This document shows positions 5,096 through 5,591 of a stretch of 5,591 nt of DNA, piece by piece. The notes beneath the pieces are model-generated. The model worked only from the letters and a program-made list of their open reading frames with translations. It searched no databases and was not told where the DNA came from. Origin of the DNA: Betaproteobacteria bacterium (GTDB taxonomy: Bacteria > Pseudomonadota > Gammaproteobacteria > Burkholderiales > SG8-39); the NCBI GenBank assembly GCA_027317055.1, contig DAHVFK010000247.1, forward strand, positions 1 through 5,591, read 5' to 3'. The translations under genes and the position numbers were made by a program. The first letter of the stretch is position 1; each line of letters begins with the position of its first letter.

Positions 5096-5591
5096 CATGG
5101 CGCGTCGGCCCCGCTCTGCTCTACCAACGACTGCGCAATGCCGGCGTCGAACCAGGCGACCCCGACGAGCTGCAGCTCAAGAAGCAGGTGCTGCTGTTCG
5201 CCTGCGGCCTGATGATCGCGGGCTCGGCGATCTGGCTCTCGATCTACTGGCTGCTCGGCTTGCCGCTGCCGGCCACGCTGCCGGTCGCGTTCCAGCTGCT
5301 GTCGCTGGCGACGCTGCTGATCTATCTCTGGACGCTCAATTTCGAGTTCTTCCGCGCGACGCAGCTCGGGCTGTGGCTGTTCGTGCCGTTCGTCGCGCAG
5401 TGGGCGATAGGCGATTTCGTTACCGCCAGCGGCATCATCCTGTGGGGCCTGCTCGCGCCGGTGGGGGCGGCGCTGCTGTATTCGGCGCGCGAGTCGCTGC
5501 CCTGGATGGTGGCCTACGTCGTGCTCACCGTCGCTTCGGGCTACGTCGACTACCAGTTGATCGGCGTGCCGCATATGACGCGCCACGTGCC
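5092..5591 (+). CDS. N-terminal membrane sensor of a probable signalling protein (cyclase-type), cut by the window end
   Basis: An open frame from ATG 5092, overlapping the pseudopilin stop as ATGA, runs to the window end without a stop (166 codons visible). After a polar, charged N-terminus (1-31) there are about five hydrophobic segments: roughly 33-56, 62-84, 91-106, 112-131 and 137-155. The stretch FFRATQLGLWLFVPFVAQW (86-104) followed by IGDFVTASGIILWGLLAPVG (106-125) is of a kind I recall from membrane domains placed before class III adenylate/guanylate cyclase domains, and sometimes other output domains, in Pseudomonadota. No catalytic residues are in the window, so cyclase activity is an expectation only; a histidine kinase or GGDEF output is possible. 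The overlap with a pilin gene suggests co-expression with the machine. GC-rich codon use returns here to the level of the first genes. Confidence 0.65.
   Translation, partial: MTWRVGPALLYQRLRNAGVEPGDPDELQLKKQVLLFACGLMIAGSAIWLSIYWLLGLPLPATLPVAFQLLSLATLLIYLWTLNFEFFRATQLGLWLFVPFVAQWAIGDFVTASGIILWGLLAPVGAALLYSARESLPWMVAYVVLTVASGYVDYQLIGVPHMTRHV

Noticed and set aside
4897..5586. Long minus-strand open frame (229 codons) opposite the sensor gene
   Set aside because: Its product is a low-complexity Arg/Gln/Glu/His-rich chain typical of the antisense of GC-rich membrane protein genes, whereas the plus strand gives clear membrane helices and an ATGA overlap.

Overview
The window reads as one dense, plus-strand, all-coding stretch of a high-GC Gram-negative genome. 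The best match is a Pseudomonadota member, most likely a betaproteobacterium: there are GTG and ATG starts, strong G/C third-position use in most genes, a Sec signal peptide, and an inner-membrane/periplasm pilus-type assembly platform. No RNA gene, CRISPR array, insertion sequence, promoter or terminator is visible. Every gene junction after base 43 is an overlap, so there is no intergenic stretch to annotate.

Layout: (1) bases 1-33, the last ten codons of an upstream gene, perhaps a GspF/PilC-type membrane protein; (2) 43-1593, a GspL-like or PilM+PilN-like bitopic platform protein; (3) 1590-2198, a PilO-like protein with one N-terminal membrane helix and a coiled coil; (4) 2195-2641, a small exported PilP/MshK-like periplasmic protein; (5) 2622-4313, a large PilX/GspK-like pseudopilin with a duplicated ectodomain and a Cys-rich beta insertion; (6) 4310-5095, a class III-signal pseudopilin carrying a third relative of that ectodomain; (7) 5092 to the window end, the multi-membrane-segment N-terminal part of a probable signalling protein. 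The N-terminus of (7) resembles membrane sensors found in front of class III adenylate/guanylate cyclases, but the catalytic end lies outside the window.

The order (M+N)-O-P followed by minor pilins suggests one multi-protein machine. The MN-, O- and P-like proteins would form the inner-membrane alignment platform. The two pseudopilins would be processed by a prepilin peptidase encoded elsewhere and would form or cap a short (pseudo)pilus. The membrane sensor is tied to the last pilin gene by an ATGA overlap and may couple the machine to a second messenger. The last point is inference. The most notable features are the shared Cys-containing ectodomain present in three copies over two adjacent genes, the large insertion in one copy, the missing Glu+5 in the large pseudopilin (a tip-subunit hallmark), and the lower GC of the pilin genes compared with the platform genes.
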